Source: an uncultured Paracoccaceae bacterium (GTDB taxonomy: Bacteria > Pseudomonadota > Alphaproteobacteria > Rhizobiales > Amorphaceae). Taken from it: 32,048 nt of DNA. Both the position numbers and the translations under genes were made by a program. Below the pieces are notes generated by a model. It was not told the DNA's origin and ran no database searches. It worked only from the letters and a program-made list of their open reading frames with translations. The stretch is from positions 1-32,048 of the forward strand of contig CAKZYH010000474.1 of NCBI GenBank assembly GCA_937884725.1, given 5' to 3'. Position 1 is the first letter of the stretch. Each line of letters opens with the position of its first letter. Positions 16,951 to 25,111 of the stretch are shown here, piece after piece.

Positions 16951-18261
16951 TTAGTAGCCGGCCGCTTCCATCTCTTCTTCGGTCAATGCTTGGGCTTTGC
17001 TCAGTGCCTCTTCAGCGCTCTGCCGACCAGCAAGCGCGGCAGAAATCTCCTGCCCCACCTGCGTGGCGATGCCTGCAAACTCAGGAATGGCAGCGAACTG
17101 AATGCCCACATAAGGCACCGGCTCGACGGTGGGGTTCAGCGGATCAGCGGACAGGATTGACTTCAGCGTCATGTCGGCGAACGGCACCGCCTGATAGTCC
17201 GGGTTTTCATAGAGCGAGGTCCGTGCCCCCGGAGGCACATTAGCCCAGCCTTCGTTCTCGGCCACCAGCTCGATGTAGTCTTTGGAAGTCGCCCACTCAA
17301 TAAACTGCTTGGCTTCGGCCTGCTGATTTGTGCCCGCCGGAATGGCGAGAGCCCACGCCCATAGCCAGTTGGAGTTGCGGCCCTTGCCGGTGTTGGGCGC
17401 GAGCGCAAAACCCACGCTATCTGCGACAGCAGAGTCGTCCGGATTCGTCACAAACGAAGCGGCCACGGTGGCATCGATCCACATGCCACATTTGCCCTGC
17501 TGGAACAGCGACAGGTTCTCATTAAAGCCGTTGGAGGATGCCCCCGGAGGACCGGCCTCTTCCATCAGGTCGAGGTAAAAGTTCAGTGTTTCGGACCACG
17601 CGTCACTGTCGAGTTGGGGCCTCCAGTTTTCGTCAAACCAACGCGCACCAAAAGCATTCGACATGGCGGTGAGGAACGCCATGTTCTCGCCCCAGCCGGC
17701 CTTTCCGCGCAGGCAAATGCCATAAACGTCGTTGTCGCGGTCGGTCATCGCGATGGCGGCGTCACGCACAAACTCCCAGGTGGGGTCGTCGGGCATCTCC
17801 AGCCCAGCCTTTTCCATCAGATCGGTGCGGTACATGATCATGGAGCTTTCGCCATAGAACGGCGCAGCGTAGAGCGTGCCGTCATGGCTGAGGCCACCCG
17901 CCATGGCCGGCAAAAGGTCGTCGACATCATATTCGGCCGACAGATCATCCAGGGGGATAAGCCAACCATTGGCGCCCCAGATCGGCGTTTCATACATGCC
18001 GATGGTCATAATATCGAACTGACCGCCGCGGGTGGTGATATCTGTCGTCACGCGCTGGCGCAGGATGTTTTCTTCCAGCGTGACCCACTCCACGCCAATT
18101 CCGGTCTCCGCGGTGAATTGGTCGGTGTAACCTTGCATGCGGATCATATCGCCGTTGTTCACGGTGGCGATGGTAATGGAGCTGTCTTGCGCGGCAGCAG
18201 GGACAACGGCGGCGCAAAGGTTGAGTGCTGTCGTGGCAGCGAGGGCCCGCTTAAGTGACAT
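16951..18261 (-). CDS. smoE: Sorbitol/mannitol ABC transporter substrate-binding protein
   Basis: A 436-residue periplasmic binding protein. The signal peptide is MSLKRALAATTALNLCAAVV with probable cleavage after AAA at residue 24; the mature protein begins QDSSITIATVNNGDM. Residues such as the acidic/aromatic cluster in APFYGESSMIMYRTDLMEKA are typical of polyol-binding SmoE-like proteins. I use ATG 18261 instead of the track's 18318, because GGAGG lies six bases upstream and the earlier 19 residues do not resemble a signal peptide. It is the first gene of the seven-gene polyol operon and captures sorbitol, mannitol or related hexitols in the periplasm. Confidence 0.9.
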   Translation of the reverse strand: MSLKRALAATTALNLCAAVVPAAAQDSSITIATVNNGDMIRMQGYTDQFTAETGIGVEWVTLEENILRQRVTTDITTRGGQFDIMTIGMYETPIWGANGWLIPLDDLSAEYDVDDLLPAMAGGLSHDGTLYAAPFYGESSMIMYRTDLMEKAGLEMPDDPTWEFVRDAAIAMTDRDNDVYGICLRGKAGWGENMAFLTAMSNAFGARWFDENWRPQLDSDAWSETLNFYLDLMEEAGPPGASSNGFNENLSLFQQGKCGMWIDATVAASFVTNPDDSAVADSVGFALAPNTGKGRNSNWLWAWALAIPAGTNQQAEAKQFIEWATSKDYIELVAENEGWANVPPGARTSLYENPDYQAVPFADMTLKSILSADPLNPTVEPVPYVGIQFAAIPEFAGIATQVGQEISAALAGRQSAEEALSKAQALTEEEMEAAGY

Positions 18262-18289
18262 GGTTTCCTCCGAGTTTTTATTAACCCAA

Positions 18290-18318
18290 TCGGTACCGTC
18301 ACAACCACGTCGCGTCAA
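18290..18318 (-). promoter_or_regulatory. Candidate promoter of the smo operon with CGGTACCG dyad
   Basis: On the minus strand TTGACG (18318-18313) and TACCGA (18295-18290) are 17 bp apart, about 30 bp before smoE. The palindrome CGGTACCG (18291-18298) overlaps the -10 box and is a plausible repressor half of a larger operator. The surrounding ten bases TCGCGTCAAT (plus-strand reading) recur exactly in front of the neighbouring lacI gene. Confidence 0.5.
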
Positions 18319-18343
18319 TCAAAAACTTTACGCGCGTAGCTTT

Positions 18344-19375
18344 TTATGCAGACCGACGCATGATCAGCGTCCCCTCAAATACGTGGCTCGCCTTTTGCGC
18401 AGGACGCACGCCGGTCTCGATAATGGACAGGAGCGCAGCCATGCTGCCTCCGGTGATGGACGCATAGTCCTGCGCCACGGTGGTGAGCGAGGGGCACGAA
18501 AAGCGGGTGTAGGGATGATCGTCGTGGCCGGCAACGCGCAGCGCATGGCCATGGCCAATGCCCACCCGATATCCGTGCTCGTAGGCCGCCGAGAGGACGC
18601 CAATCGCCAACCGGTCGTTGCTGCACAAAATGGTGTTGCTGGGCAGCGCGCGGTTGCGCATGAGGTCGGCTGCGGCCTCCGCGGCCAGCTCCTCAAAGTT
18701 CCAGCCCGTACCATCGATGCCCAGCAGCATCGGCGTGTGCCCGAGGGCTCGCATCGCCGCTTCATAGGCAGCGCGGCGCTTGTTGGCGTTGGGATTTGGC
18801 GCCTCACGCATCTCTAGAAAGGCTGGCGGTTCACCCGTGCGAGTGAGATAATCCACCATTAAACCAATGCTTTGCATATTATCCGAGCCGAAAAACGCGT
18901 CCCCGACACCGCTCACATCGCAGTCGACAAGCACAGTCGGCACGTCCTCACAAAACGCCTCAAGCGCGTCGCGTTGCGAGCGGCGGCCGAGCGGTGCCAG
19001 AAGCACTCCGGCTGGCCGGATGACGGACAGACTCTCCAGGTTTTCCACTTCACGCTTCGGGTCGCCGTGGGAGCTCAACAGAATGGGATTGAAGCCCGAC
19101 CGAGCACACATCGGCTCCAGCGTTCGGGCGACCTCGGCGAAAAATGGATCGGCAAGGAACGGGACCACGATGCCGATGTTGCGGGTCAGCTGCCGATTCT
19201 GATTGATGGCGTAAACGTTGGGTCGATAATCGTAGCGCTGCAGCGCCCGCTCGACACGCTCGCGGGTGGAGGGCCGCACCGAATTGGGGTCATGGAAAAA
19301 CTTCGACAGGGTCGGCCGAGAGATGCCGCTAAGCGTTGCGAGTTCCTCCATGGTTTTGACCCGCTCAGGCCGCAT
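18344..19375 (-). CDS. LacI-family transcriptional regulator of the polyol (smo) operon
   Basis: A 343-residue LacI/GalR-family protein. The HTH reads VKTMEELATLSGISRPTLSK near the N-terminus, with the hinge at YDYRPNVYAINQNRQ; the effector domain shows NIGIVVPFLADPFFAEVA and a slightly atypical ALRVAGHDDHPYTRFSCPSL in place of the usual 'V.GFDD'. The start is ATG 19375 (GGGAG six bases upstream) rather than the track's 19399. It lies upstream of smoE on the same strand with 82 bp between them, so it may be partly cotranscribed. Regulation of the polyol operon is inferred from position. Confidence 0.88.
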   Translation of the reverse strand: MRPERVKTMEELATLSGISRPTLSKFFHDPNSVRPSTRERVERALQRYDYRPNVYAINQNRQLTRNIGIVVPFLADPFFAEVARTLEPMCARSGFNPILLSSHGDPKREVENLESLSVIRPAGVLLAPLGRRSQRDALEAFCEDVPTVLVDCDVSGVGDAFFGSDNMQSIGLMVDYLTRTGEPPAFLEMREAPNPNANKRRAAYEAAMRALGHTPMLLGIDGTGWNFEELAAEAAADLMRNRALPSNTILCSNDRLAIGVLSAAYEHGYRVGIGHGHALRVAGHDDHPYTRFSCPSLTTVAQDYASITGGSMAALLSIIETGVRPAQKASHVFEGTLIMRRSA

Positions 19376-19399
19376 CTCACTCTCCCTCGATCTCACCAA

Positions 19400-19429
19400 T
19401 GAGTAGCCCTAATATCTTACTCGCGTCAA
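19400..19429 (-). promoter_or_regulatory. Candidate promoter of the lacI gene at 18344-19375
   Basis: Minus-strand TTGACG (19429-19424) and TACTCA (19405-19400) are 18 bp apart, about 25 bp before the proposed start. The -35 region lies in the same ten-base sequence found before smoE, which suggests either a common operator half-site or just the shared -35 consensus. Confidence 0.45.
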
Positions 19430-19720
19430 TTTTTAACGTGCTGAGCGCGTGTTCCGAACGACGGCGGAATCGACACCCGCCTGCACGCCCACCCTTGAGT
19501 CCAAATGCGTAAGACCTCAACGCCTCAGTTCCCCATCTCCACCGCGTTGACAAGCCGGCGCAGCGATTTCAGATCGAAGTGCGGCAATCCGATAAGGAGG
19601 CCCCCACGAACCGATGGACTCAATTGGTTCGACCAGACGCGTGGGGCTGGGGACCCATGGGCGAGGCGCCCTGCCCGCCCGTAAAGCTTGCGCGCCACTC
19701 CATAGACATGTTGCGGGCGT
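19430..19720. other. Non-coding stretch with a possible gene remnant
   Basis: No intact gene is seen. On the minus strand a frame ending at 19525 reads LLIGLPHFDLKSLRRLVNAV before its stop, which looks more protein-like than the surrounding translations, but I cannot assign it to a family and it has no start or ribosome binding site of its own. An AAGGAGG at about 19594 on the plus strand leads only to short unlikely ORFs. Together with the stress-protein fragment next to it, this looks like a decayed region. Confidence 0.35.
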
Positions 19721-20008
19721 TCAGGCTCCAGGACGCGGGATCAACACCGAGCAAAGCGCGCGGCGCGCAACCCGCGATGCCGTTGAACCAGGTAAGTAAT
19801 CGACTGCGGAAGAGTTATGCGCACCGACGATGATCAGATCGGTACCAATGTCTTTCGCGACCTCAGCAATCCGTACGCCAGGTTTGCCGGTCGTCACGGA
19901 GCATTTGATGTCTCGCGCTCGCTCGAACAGTACTTTCGTGCAAGAGCTTACATTTGCTAATGTGATACAGCTGTTGAAAAGCGTTTTCGCCGCGAAGAAA
20001 GGGAACAC
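19721..20008 (-). pseudogene. Universal stress protein (UspA family) C-terminal remnant
   Basis: The 95-residue frame carries, from about residue 30, a clear UspA-family C-terminal half: DIKCSVTTGKPGVRIAEVA, then DLIIVGAHNSSAVDYLPGST and a final ARRALCSVLIPRPGA. The GAHN-x8-GST nucleotide-binding loop has the spacing seen in UspF/UspG-type proteins, not the longer G-x2-G-x9-G loop. Family members are about 140-150 residues; the N-terminal half is absent, and only about 90 bases separate the homologous part from the divergent lacI gene, so there is no room for it. The first 25 or so residues of the frame do not look homologous. Most likely a truncated remnant left by a rearrangement; a short expressed protein starting at ATG 20008 is possible but unlikely. 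Confidence 0.65.
19976..19988. promoter_or_regulatory. GAAAA-GCG-TTTTC dyad upstream of a lacI gene
   Basis: A perfect five-base-arm inverted repeat, GAAAAGCGTTTTC, ends 29 bp before the ATG at 20018. Its position and A/T arms around a GCG centre suit a LacI-family autoregulatory site. No matching full copy was found in front of garD. Confidence 0.4.
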
Positions 20009-20017
20009 ACCCGTTCC

Positions 20018-21043
20018 ATGGCACAGTCAGCCTCCCACAAAGCCATCCCAAAGTTGGCCGACGTCGCAGAACGCGCTCAGGTTTCGACAGCAACTGTCTC
20101 AAGATGCTTGAACAACCCAGAACAAGTTGTTCGAGAAACACGAGAGCGCGTCATGGAAGCTGTGCGGGAGCTTGGTTACGCGCCCAACTTCAGCGCACGC
20201 GCCCTTGCCGCCAAGCAAACCAACACCGTTGGTGCCGTGATTCCGACCATGGAGAACGCAGTCTTCGCCCGCGGACTGCAAGCTTTCCAGGAAGAGTTGG
20301 GCCGGCTTGGCAAAACGCTGCTCGTCGCATCATCAGCCTACAGCGCGGCTCTTGAGGAAGAACAGGTCCGAGCGCTTGTCGCTGGGGGTGCCGACGCGTT
20401 GTTTCTGATCGGGTACGATCGCAACCCCGCAGTCTACGATTTCTTGGAGAAAAGGGGCGTGCCGACGCTGATCACTTGGTCATACAAAGCAACCGAAGAC
20501 AGAATAGCCGTAGGGTTCGACAATCGTGAAGGGATGGCCAAATTAGCGCGTTTGGTTTTGGGACAAGGTCACCGCAACATCGCCTGCATCACCGCACCCG
20601 TCGCCTCCAACGACCGCGCGCGCGGGCGGGTTCATGGCATTCAAGATGCCATGCGGGAGGCAGGGTTCGATCCAGCCTCCCTGCCAATTGTCGAGACACC
20701 GTACGGCATCGAAAATGGAGAGACAGCCTTTCGAGAGGTCATGGCCGTTGCTGACCAAACAACGGCCATCATGTGCGCCAACGATGTGCTAGCAGTCGGC
20801 GCCTTGCGCGCAGCACGCGAGGCGGGTCTCAGGGTGCCGAACGATATTTCAATCACTGGCTTTGACGACATTGAACTTGCCCGGCTGGCGGATCCTGCCT
20901 TGACGACGGTCCACGTCCCACACCGTGAAATGGGGCGTCGCGCGGCAAGCATGATCACCAAGATGCTGCGCGGGGATGGCTCCATGGAAAGCGTCGAACT
21001 CCCGACCGACATTCAAATACGCCAAACACTTGGCTCAGTGTAA
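20018..21043 (+). CDS. LacI-family transcriptional regulator near galactarate genes
   Basis: A 341-residue LacI/GalR repressor of standard length. The HTH is KLADVAERAQVSTATVSRCL (residues 12-31), the hinge LGYAPNFSARALAAKQ, and the effector domain ends with SITGFDDIELARLADPALTT. It is convergent with the lactonase/garD operon, so it does not share a promoter with it, yet it is the nearest regulator and GntR-like LacI proteins often govern sugar-acid genes; control of garD is a reasonable guess only. The ribosome binding site is weak (AAAGGGAA 14 bases before ATG). Confidence 0.88.
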   Translation: MAQSASHKAIPKLADVAERAQVSTATVSRCLNNPEQVVRETRERVMEAVRELGYAPNFSARALAAKQTNTVGAVIPTMENAVFARGLQAFQEELGRLGKTLLVASSAYSAALEEEQVRALVAGGADALFLIGYDRNPAVYDFLEKRGVPTLITWSYKATEDRIAVGFDNREGMAKLARLVLGQGHRNIACITAPVASNDRARGRVHGIQDAMREAGFDPASLPIVETPYGIENGETAFREVMAVADQTTAIMCANDVLAVGALRAAREAGLRVPNDISITGFDDIELARLADPALTTVHVPHREMGRRAASMITKMLRGDGSMESVELPTDIQIRQTLGSV

Positions 21044-21125
21044 GCAGTAGGGTGAGCCCATCATCAACCTAAAATCTCGGAGAGCGCTGACATATTCAAA
21101 AAACTCAAACAAACACGGCGGAGCC

Positions 21126-21149
21126 GGGTGCCAGGCCGGTCTGGCATCC
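21126..21149. terminator. Terminator-like hairpin between convergent lacI and lactonase genes
   Basis: GGGTGCCAG, loop GCCGGT, CTGGCATCC forms a nine-pair stem with one wobble, two bases past the lactonase stop. Reading on the minus strand, a T-rich stretch (TGTTTGTTTGAGTTTTTTG) follows about ten bases later. Confidence 0.55.
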
Positions 21150-21151
21150 GC

Positions 21152-22102
21152 TCAAACGCTCACCGCACCGGCAACGTTCACGTACAGTGCGTAGACTGAG
21201 TGGCAGGCCGCCATGAACAATCGGCTGTTTGCCCGTCCACCGAAGCACAGGTTGGCGCAGCGTTCGGGCAGCGCGATGCGGCCGATGGGTTTGCCGTTCG
21301 GGTCGAACACCATCACGCCATCGAGTTCCGCCGAACCCATCCCCCATCCGCACCATAAGTTGCCCAGCGCATCGACACGAAATCCGTCTGGTGTCCCACC
21401 CCGTGCGTCAATCAGCACCTGCTTGTTGCTAATCTCGGTCCCATCGGCGGACACATCGTAAACGAGAATCTTCCGGGTCGGCTGGCCCCGTGATTCCACC
21501 ACGTAGAGCTTTTGCTCATCGGGCGAGAATGCCAGCCCGTTGGGCCCAAGGACATCGTCCGCAACCACCGTCAAGTCGCCCGTCTCCGGCGTAAGGCGGT
21601 ACACATTCTGGGTGAGTTCCGGCTCCGCTTTATGCCCTTCATAGCTGCCTGCAATCCCAAACGGGGGGTCGGTGAACCACACCGTTCCGTCCGACTTCAC
21701 AACCACATCATTGGGCGAGTTCAGCCGCTTCCCGTCAAACCTGTCGGCCAACACGGTGATGTCGCCATTATACTCCGTCCGCGTGATCCGCCTGGTGCCG
21801 TGTTCACAGGTAATGAGCCGTCCCTGCCGATCGCGCGTCTGCCCGTTGGCGAAGTTGGAGGGCTGGCGGAAGGGGGCTGCCTCACCGGTCGCCTCATCCC
21901 AGCGCATTATTCGGTTGTTGGGTATGTCGCTCCACAAAAGGTATCGACCATCGCCAAACCAGACCGGCCCCTCGCTCCAACGGCATCCGGTGGCGAGCCG
22001 CTCGACCCCAGCAAGCGGAAGACGAAGCGCATCAAAGCTTGGATCCAACGACATCACGGATGGGTCCGGATATCTCTGCGACGGTCTCCACTCTGGTTCC
22101 AT
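21152..22102 (-). CDS. SMP-30/gluconolactonase family protein, probable aldarate/sugar-acid lactonase
   Basis: A 316-residue six-bladed beta-propeller lactonase (SGL domain, PF08450), cytoplasmic. Metal-site and blade motifs are visible: CRWSEGPVWFGDG with the metal Glu, LNSPNDVVVKSDGTVWFTD with the Asn, and GPNGLAFSPDEQKLYV. The family hydrolyses sugar lactones with a divalent cation. It lies two bases after the garD stop in the same operon, so a galactaro- or glucaro-lactone formed by a uronate dehydrogenase is the natural substrate guess; no such dehydrogenase gene is in the window. ATG 22102 fits coupled translation; ATG 22054 (MSLDPSF) is an alternative start. Confidence 0.85.
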   Translation of the reverse strand: MEPEWRPSQRYPDPSVMSLDPSFDALRLPLAGVERLATGCRWSEGPVWFGDGRYLLWSDIPNNRIMRWDEATGEAAPFRQPSNFANGQTRDRQGRLITCEHGTRRITRTEYNGDITVLADRFDGKRLNSPNDVVVKSDGTVWFTDPPFGIAGSYEGHKAEPELTQNVYRLTPETGDLTVVADDVLGPNGLAFSPDEQKLYVVESRGQPTRKILVYDVSADGTEISNKQVLIDARGGTPDGFRVDALGNLWCGWGMGSAELDGVMVFDPNGKPIGRIALPERCANLCFGGRANSRLFMAACHSVYALYVNVAGAVSV

Positions 22103-22104
22103 AG

Positions 22105-23649
22105 TCAGGTCACCGGTCCAGGATTGAACAGCGCGAGCTGGTTACTCAAGCCAAGCCTCTCGGCGCGGGTTTTTTGCCCGCTTGCGGTCGCCAATATAGT
22201 TTCAAAGATCTCCTGGCCGACCCGCTCCAAACTCTTATTGGCCGAGATCACCTCACCCGCAACGATAACACCAAGAACGTGCCACCGGCGCGCTAGATCG
22301 GTTCGCGTCACCAACTTGAGCACCGGGACTTCCGCCAGGCCGTAGGGCGTTCCTCGGCCGGTCGTGAAGATGTGAACGTTCATGCCGGCGGCCATCTGCA
22401 AGGTTCCGCAGATGAAGTCCGACGCCGGTGTTGCGGTAAACAACAACCCTTTGCGCGTTGCTCTTTCTCCCGGGGCAACGACACCGGAAATGGGCATCGA
22501 CCCCGATTTGCTGATCGAGCCCATGGCTTTCTCAACAATATTCGACAAACCCCCTTTCTTGTTGCCGGGGGTCGTGTTGGCACTGCGGTCGGAGTCTCCG
22601 GCAGCCAGGTACGCATCGTACCATCGCATTTGCTCGATCAAATCCACCGCAACCTCAGGAGTGGCGGCACGGGCGACCAGTTGGTCAATCCCATCGCGGA
22701 CTTCTGTGACTTCCGAGAACATTACCGTCCCGCCCGCCCGTACAATCATGTCAGCGGCGATCCCAAGCGCCGGATTAGCCGTCACGCCCGACAGCGCATC
22801 GCTACCGCCACACTGCATTCCCACCACAAGGTCGGACGCTGGGCACGTCACGCGCTTGCGTGCATTGAGTTGGGTGAGATGTTTCTCCGCGCTCTTCAAG
22901 ATCGACGCGATCATGGATTCAAACCCGTTATGGTTCTCATCCTGAAGGGTGATGAGGCTCCCGTCACCGTCCCGACCATTGGATCCAAAGCCGAACAAGT
23001 CCGGAAACAGGCGCGAGGGCTGCAATTTCTCGCACCCCAAGCTGACCACCATGGTCGAGTCTGCGAAGTTTGGATTCCTGGCGATGTTGTGCAGCGTCCG
23101 TATGGGGATCGCAGCACCCGGCGCATCAATCGCGACACCACAGCCATAGATATGGTCGAGCGCCACCACATCATCGACGCCCGGGTATCGCGGAAGCAGC
23201 TCGCGACGGATCCGGTCGACGGCATGCCCCACAACGCCAGAAACACATTGAACTGTGTTGGTGATCGCCAAAATGTTTCGCGTGCCCACACTGCCGTCCC
23301 GATTGCGATACCCTTCAAAGGTGTAGCCATCGAGAGGTTGCGGCTGAGTGGCCTCACTGGGAGGCGCTGGCAAAGCGTCGAGATCGGGAGCGCTCGGCAT
23401 GTGAAGGTTCGCTTCGTTAATCCACGCGCCTTGCGCGATAGCCTCAGCGGCGTGACCGATATTGACCCCGTAGCGCACGATCGGCTCGCCTTGCGCGAGC
23501 GCGTTGAGCGCAACCTTGTGCGCCTGCGGCACGGCCTGCGCTAGTACCAGCCCATCCACCACCGTGCCCGCTGGCAGCCCACCGTCGTTGGCGACGACTG
23601 CAACATTGTCCGACGGATGCATGCGGATGAGCCTGGGCGCGAGCGACAT
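22105..23649 (-). CDS. garD: Galactarate dehydratase
   Basis: A 514-residue protein that parallels E. coli GarD over its whole length. It opens with a SAF domain ([29 protein letters not shown]) and continues with the GarD/UxaA core: [91 protein letters not shown] and the final [13 protein letters not shown]. The enzyme is iron-dependent and dehydrates galactarate to 5-keto-4-deoxy-D-glucarate (EC 4.2.1.42). Altronate dehydratase is the nearest alternative, but the 'FEGYRN.DGSVGT' and C-terminal signatures favour GarD. The start is ATG 23649 (GGGGTGAG upstream) rather than the track's 23682. No aldarate transporter or aldolase gene is nearby. Confidence 0.92.
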   Translation of the reverse strand: MSLAPRLIRMHPSDNVAVVANDGGLPAGTVVDGLVLAQAVPQAHKVALNALAQGEPIVRYGVNIGHAAEAIAQGAWINEANLHMPSAPDLDALPAPPSEATQPQPLDGYTFEGYRNRDGSVGTRNILAITNTVQCVSGVVGHAVDRIRRELLPRYPGVDDVVALDHIYGCGVAIDAPGAAIPIRTLHNIARNPNFADSTMVVSLGCEKLQPSRLFPDLFGFGSNGRDGDGSLITLQDENHNGFESMIASILKSAEKHLTQLNARKRVTCPASDLVVGMQCGGSDALSGVTANPALGIAADMIVRAGGTVMFSEVTEVRDGIDQLVARAATPEVAVDLIEQMRWYDAYLAAGDSDRSANTTPGNKKGGLSNIVEKAMGSISKSGSMPISGVVAPGERATRKGLLFTATPASDFICGTLQMAAGMNVHIFTTGRGTPYGLAEVPVLKLVTRTDLARRWHVLGVIVAGEVISANKSLERVGQEIFETILATASGQKTRAERLGLSNQLALFNPGPVT

Positions 23650-24023
23650 CAACTCACCCCAACGCCAGCTGGCGGATGGCAAGACGTCCCCCGGCCACGC
23701 CGTCCTGCGAGCGCGTCGGTCGCTTTCTCTTGATCAACCCTGGCTTTGGATCCACCCACCAGACACTCGCTGACAATTTCAGTTTTCAAGGCGACGACGA
23801 ACTAACTCGTGCTTGTGCCAACTTGGCCGTCACCCACACTTCCGACAAGCGCGATGTTGGTGCGATCAGCCCCACTAGCACCGGCGCCCGGTTTAACACC
23901 CCTTCGTGATCACAGCGCACAATGGTGAGGCTGTCCGCCCTCCCCGCTCACACGCACGTCCCCCATCGTGGGTGCGCACATGGTCGACCAGACTGTAGGA
24001 GCCCTTCGGCGAAAACCCTCTTC
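23650..24023. other. 374-bp intergenic region upstream of garD
   Basis: No convincing gene on either strand; the 77-residue plus-strand ORF at 23676 has no recognisable features. The garD promoter must lie here, but I cannot place -35/-10 boxes confidently. An imperfect GC inverted repeat around 23953-23976 may end transcription from the DUF1194 gene, which stops at 24024. Confidence 0.5.
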
Positions 24024-24818
24024 TCACCGCTCGCTGGTGCTATCGCCTGCAAACCGTCGCGCTGGCACATCGCCGGTGATCTCAAGGATCAGCTTGCGGC
24101 GGATGGCATCTGCAAGGTCCTGCTCGTTCGCCGCCGTCACCACAAACGCCCCGGGGCCACCGATGATCCGCTCGCGGTAGATGGCGGCGAGATCGGGATA
24201 GCGCTGCGGCGTATCGCAAAATCGGCACAGGATCGGCAAAGCGTTGATTGTGATGCCCGCCGCCACCACCGTGTCGCGCGCATCTTCAATCCGCGGACCG
24301 GCGTAGTTGTTCGGACTGTCACCGGAAAAGTCGATGACCTTGCGCCAACCATCAAACCGGTTCGTGTCGATGAGCCGTTTGCCGTTCAGCAACGCGCGCC
24401 CGATGGCGTTGCGCCCAAATGCCTGACGCGGCTTGCCGATAAGTTCATCGCTAAACCGCTGCGCACTCTCCAAGCCATCGATCCTGGCCCAGTCCGCCAC
24501 GACCGCCGTGTCCGACGCCCACTCCACATATGTGACCGCAATCGCTCCGTAGGCGGTGCCAGCGATCGCGTCCAAAACCCGCGGGTCTGTCAGCGCCGCC
24601 GCATACCCTTCGCGCTGAAAGCGGATCTCAGCTTCGGTAATCGAACCAGACGCGTCGGCCAGCAACACCAGCTCAAGTTCAACATCTTGCGCGGCCGCCG
24701 CACCGCCCAGCCAGAACACGAAAGAAATGGCGGCGACGGCCCGGAGAAGAAAACTTTGAAATCGGAGGTAAATCGGCGCTTCTCGGCCGCGCGCGCGCAA
24801 AGATAGGCAGACAGTCAT
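24024..24818 (-). CDS. DUF1194 (VWA-like) secreted protein
   Basis: A 264-residue protein of the DUF1194 family (PF06707), common in alphaproteobacteria and related to von Willebrand factor A domains. A signal sequence with a long basic leader ends in FVFWLGGAAAAQDVE. The MIDAS-like motif DASGS is at 55-59, and the conserved C-terminal block reads YRERIIGGPGAFVVTAANEQ. The two cysteines of ILCRFCD could form a disulfide outside the cytoplasm. The ATG at 24818 has GGAG six bases upstream. Function is unknown in the family; no operon partner is evident here. Confidence 0.85.
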   Translation of the reverse strand: MTVCLSLRARGREAPIYLRFQSFLLRAVAAISFVFWLGGAAAAQDVELELVLLADASGSITEAEIRFQREGYAAALTDPRVLDAIAGTAYGAIAVTYVEWASDTAVVADWARIDGLESAQRFSDELIGKPRQAFGRNAIGRALLNGKRLIDTNRFDGWRKVIDFSGDSPNNYAGPRIEDARDTVVAAGITINALPILCRFCDTPQRYPDLAAIYRERIIGGPGAFVVTAANEQDLADAIRRKLILEITGDVPARRFAGDSTSER

Positions 24819-24962
24819 GAATCACTCCGCCGTGGTGAAGCCGATCAGACGCAACGCTTTATCCTGACGGCAAGTGGCGCGATCGCCAAGAGCCCTCGTC
24901 AAACTTGCCAAAAGCCAAACCCTGCGAAGATGAAATACTTGCGACACTCGGCACCAAGTCGA

Positions 24963-24986
24963 GGCACTTACGATAATTTAAGTGCC
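24963..24986. promoter_or_regulatory. Perfect 8+8 inverted repeat upstream of the hydrolase gene
   Basis: GGCACTTA, spacer CGATAATT, TAAGTGCC: perfect arms with an eight-base AT-rich spacer, 126 bp upstream of the MBL-fold hydrolase gene and about 145 bp upstream of the divergent DUF1194 gene. No T-run follows, which argues against a terminator and for a dimeric repressor site (TetR/GntR type spacing). The binder is unknown; no regulator gene of those types is adjacent. Confidence 0.5.
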
Positions 24987-25111
24987 AGCAGCGGCGGCTC
25001 GATTCCACATTGTACCTACGAGGCCGCCAAATCACGTCTGGACGACTGCAGTGAGCAACCCAGCTTCATTCCCAGGGCGGCATTTCACAGAACGCCAAAG
25101 GAAGTAACCTC

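Noticed and set aside
19614-19799. 61-residue ORF after an AAGGAGG sequence
   Set aside because: The Shine-Dalgarno-like sequence is 13 bases from the ATG and the product is low-complexity Arg/Gly/Ala with no recognisable features.
22372-23544. 390-residue plus-strand ORF
   Set aside because: Antisense shadow of garD, whose own frame matches GarD along its full length.
24984-25000. GTGCCAGCAGC, resembling the universal 16S rRNA 515 region
   Set aside because: The match stops after eleven bases (the rRNA continues CGCGG), and the flanks have no rRNA similarity; chance.
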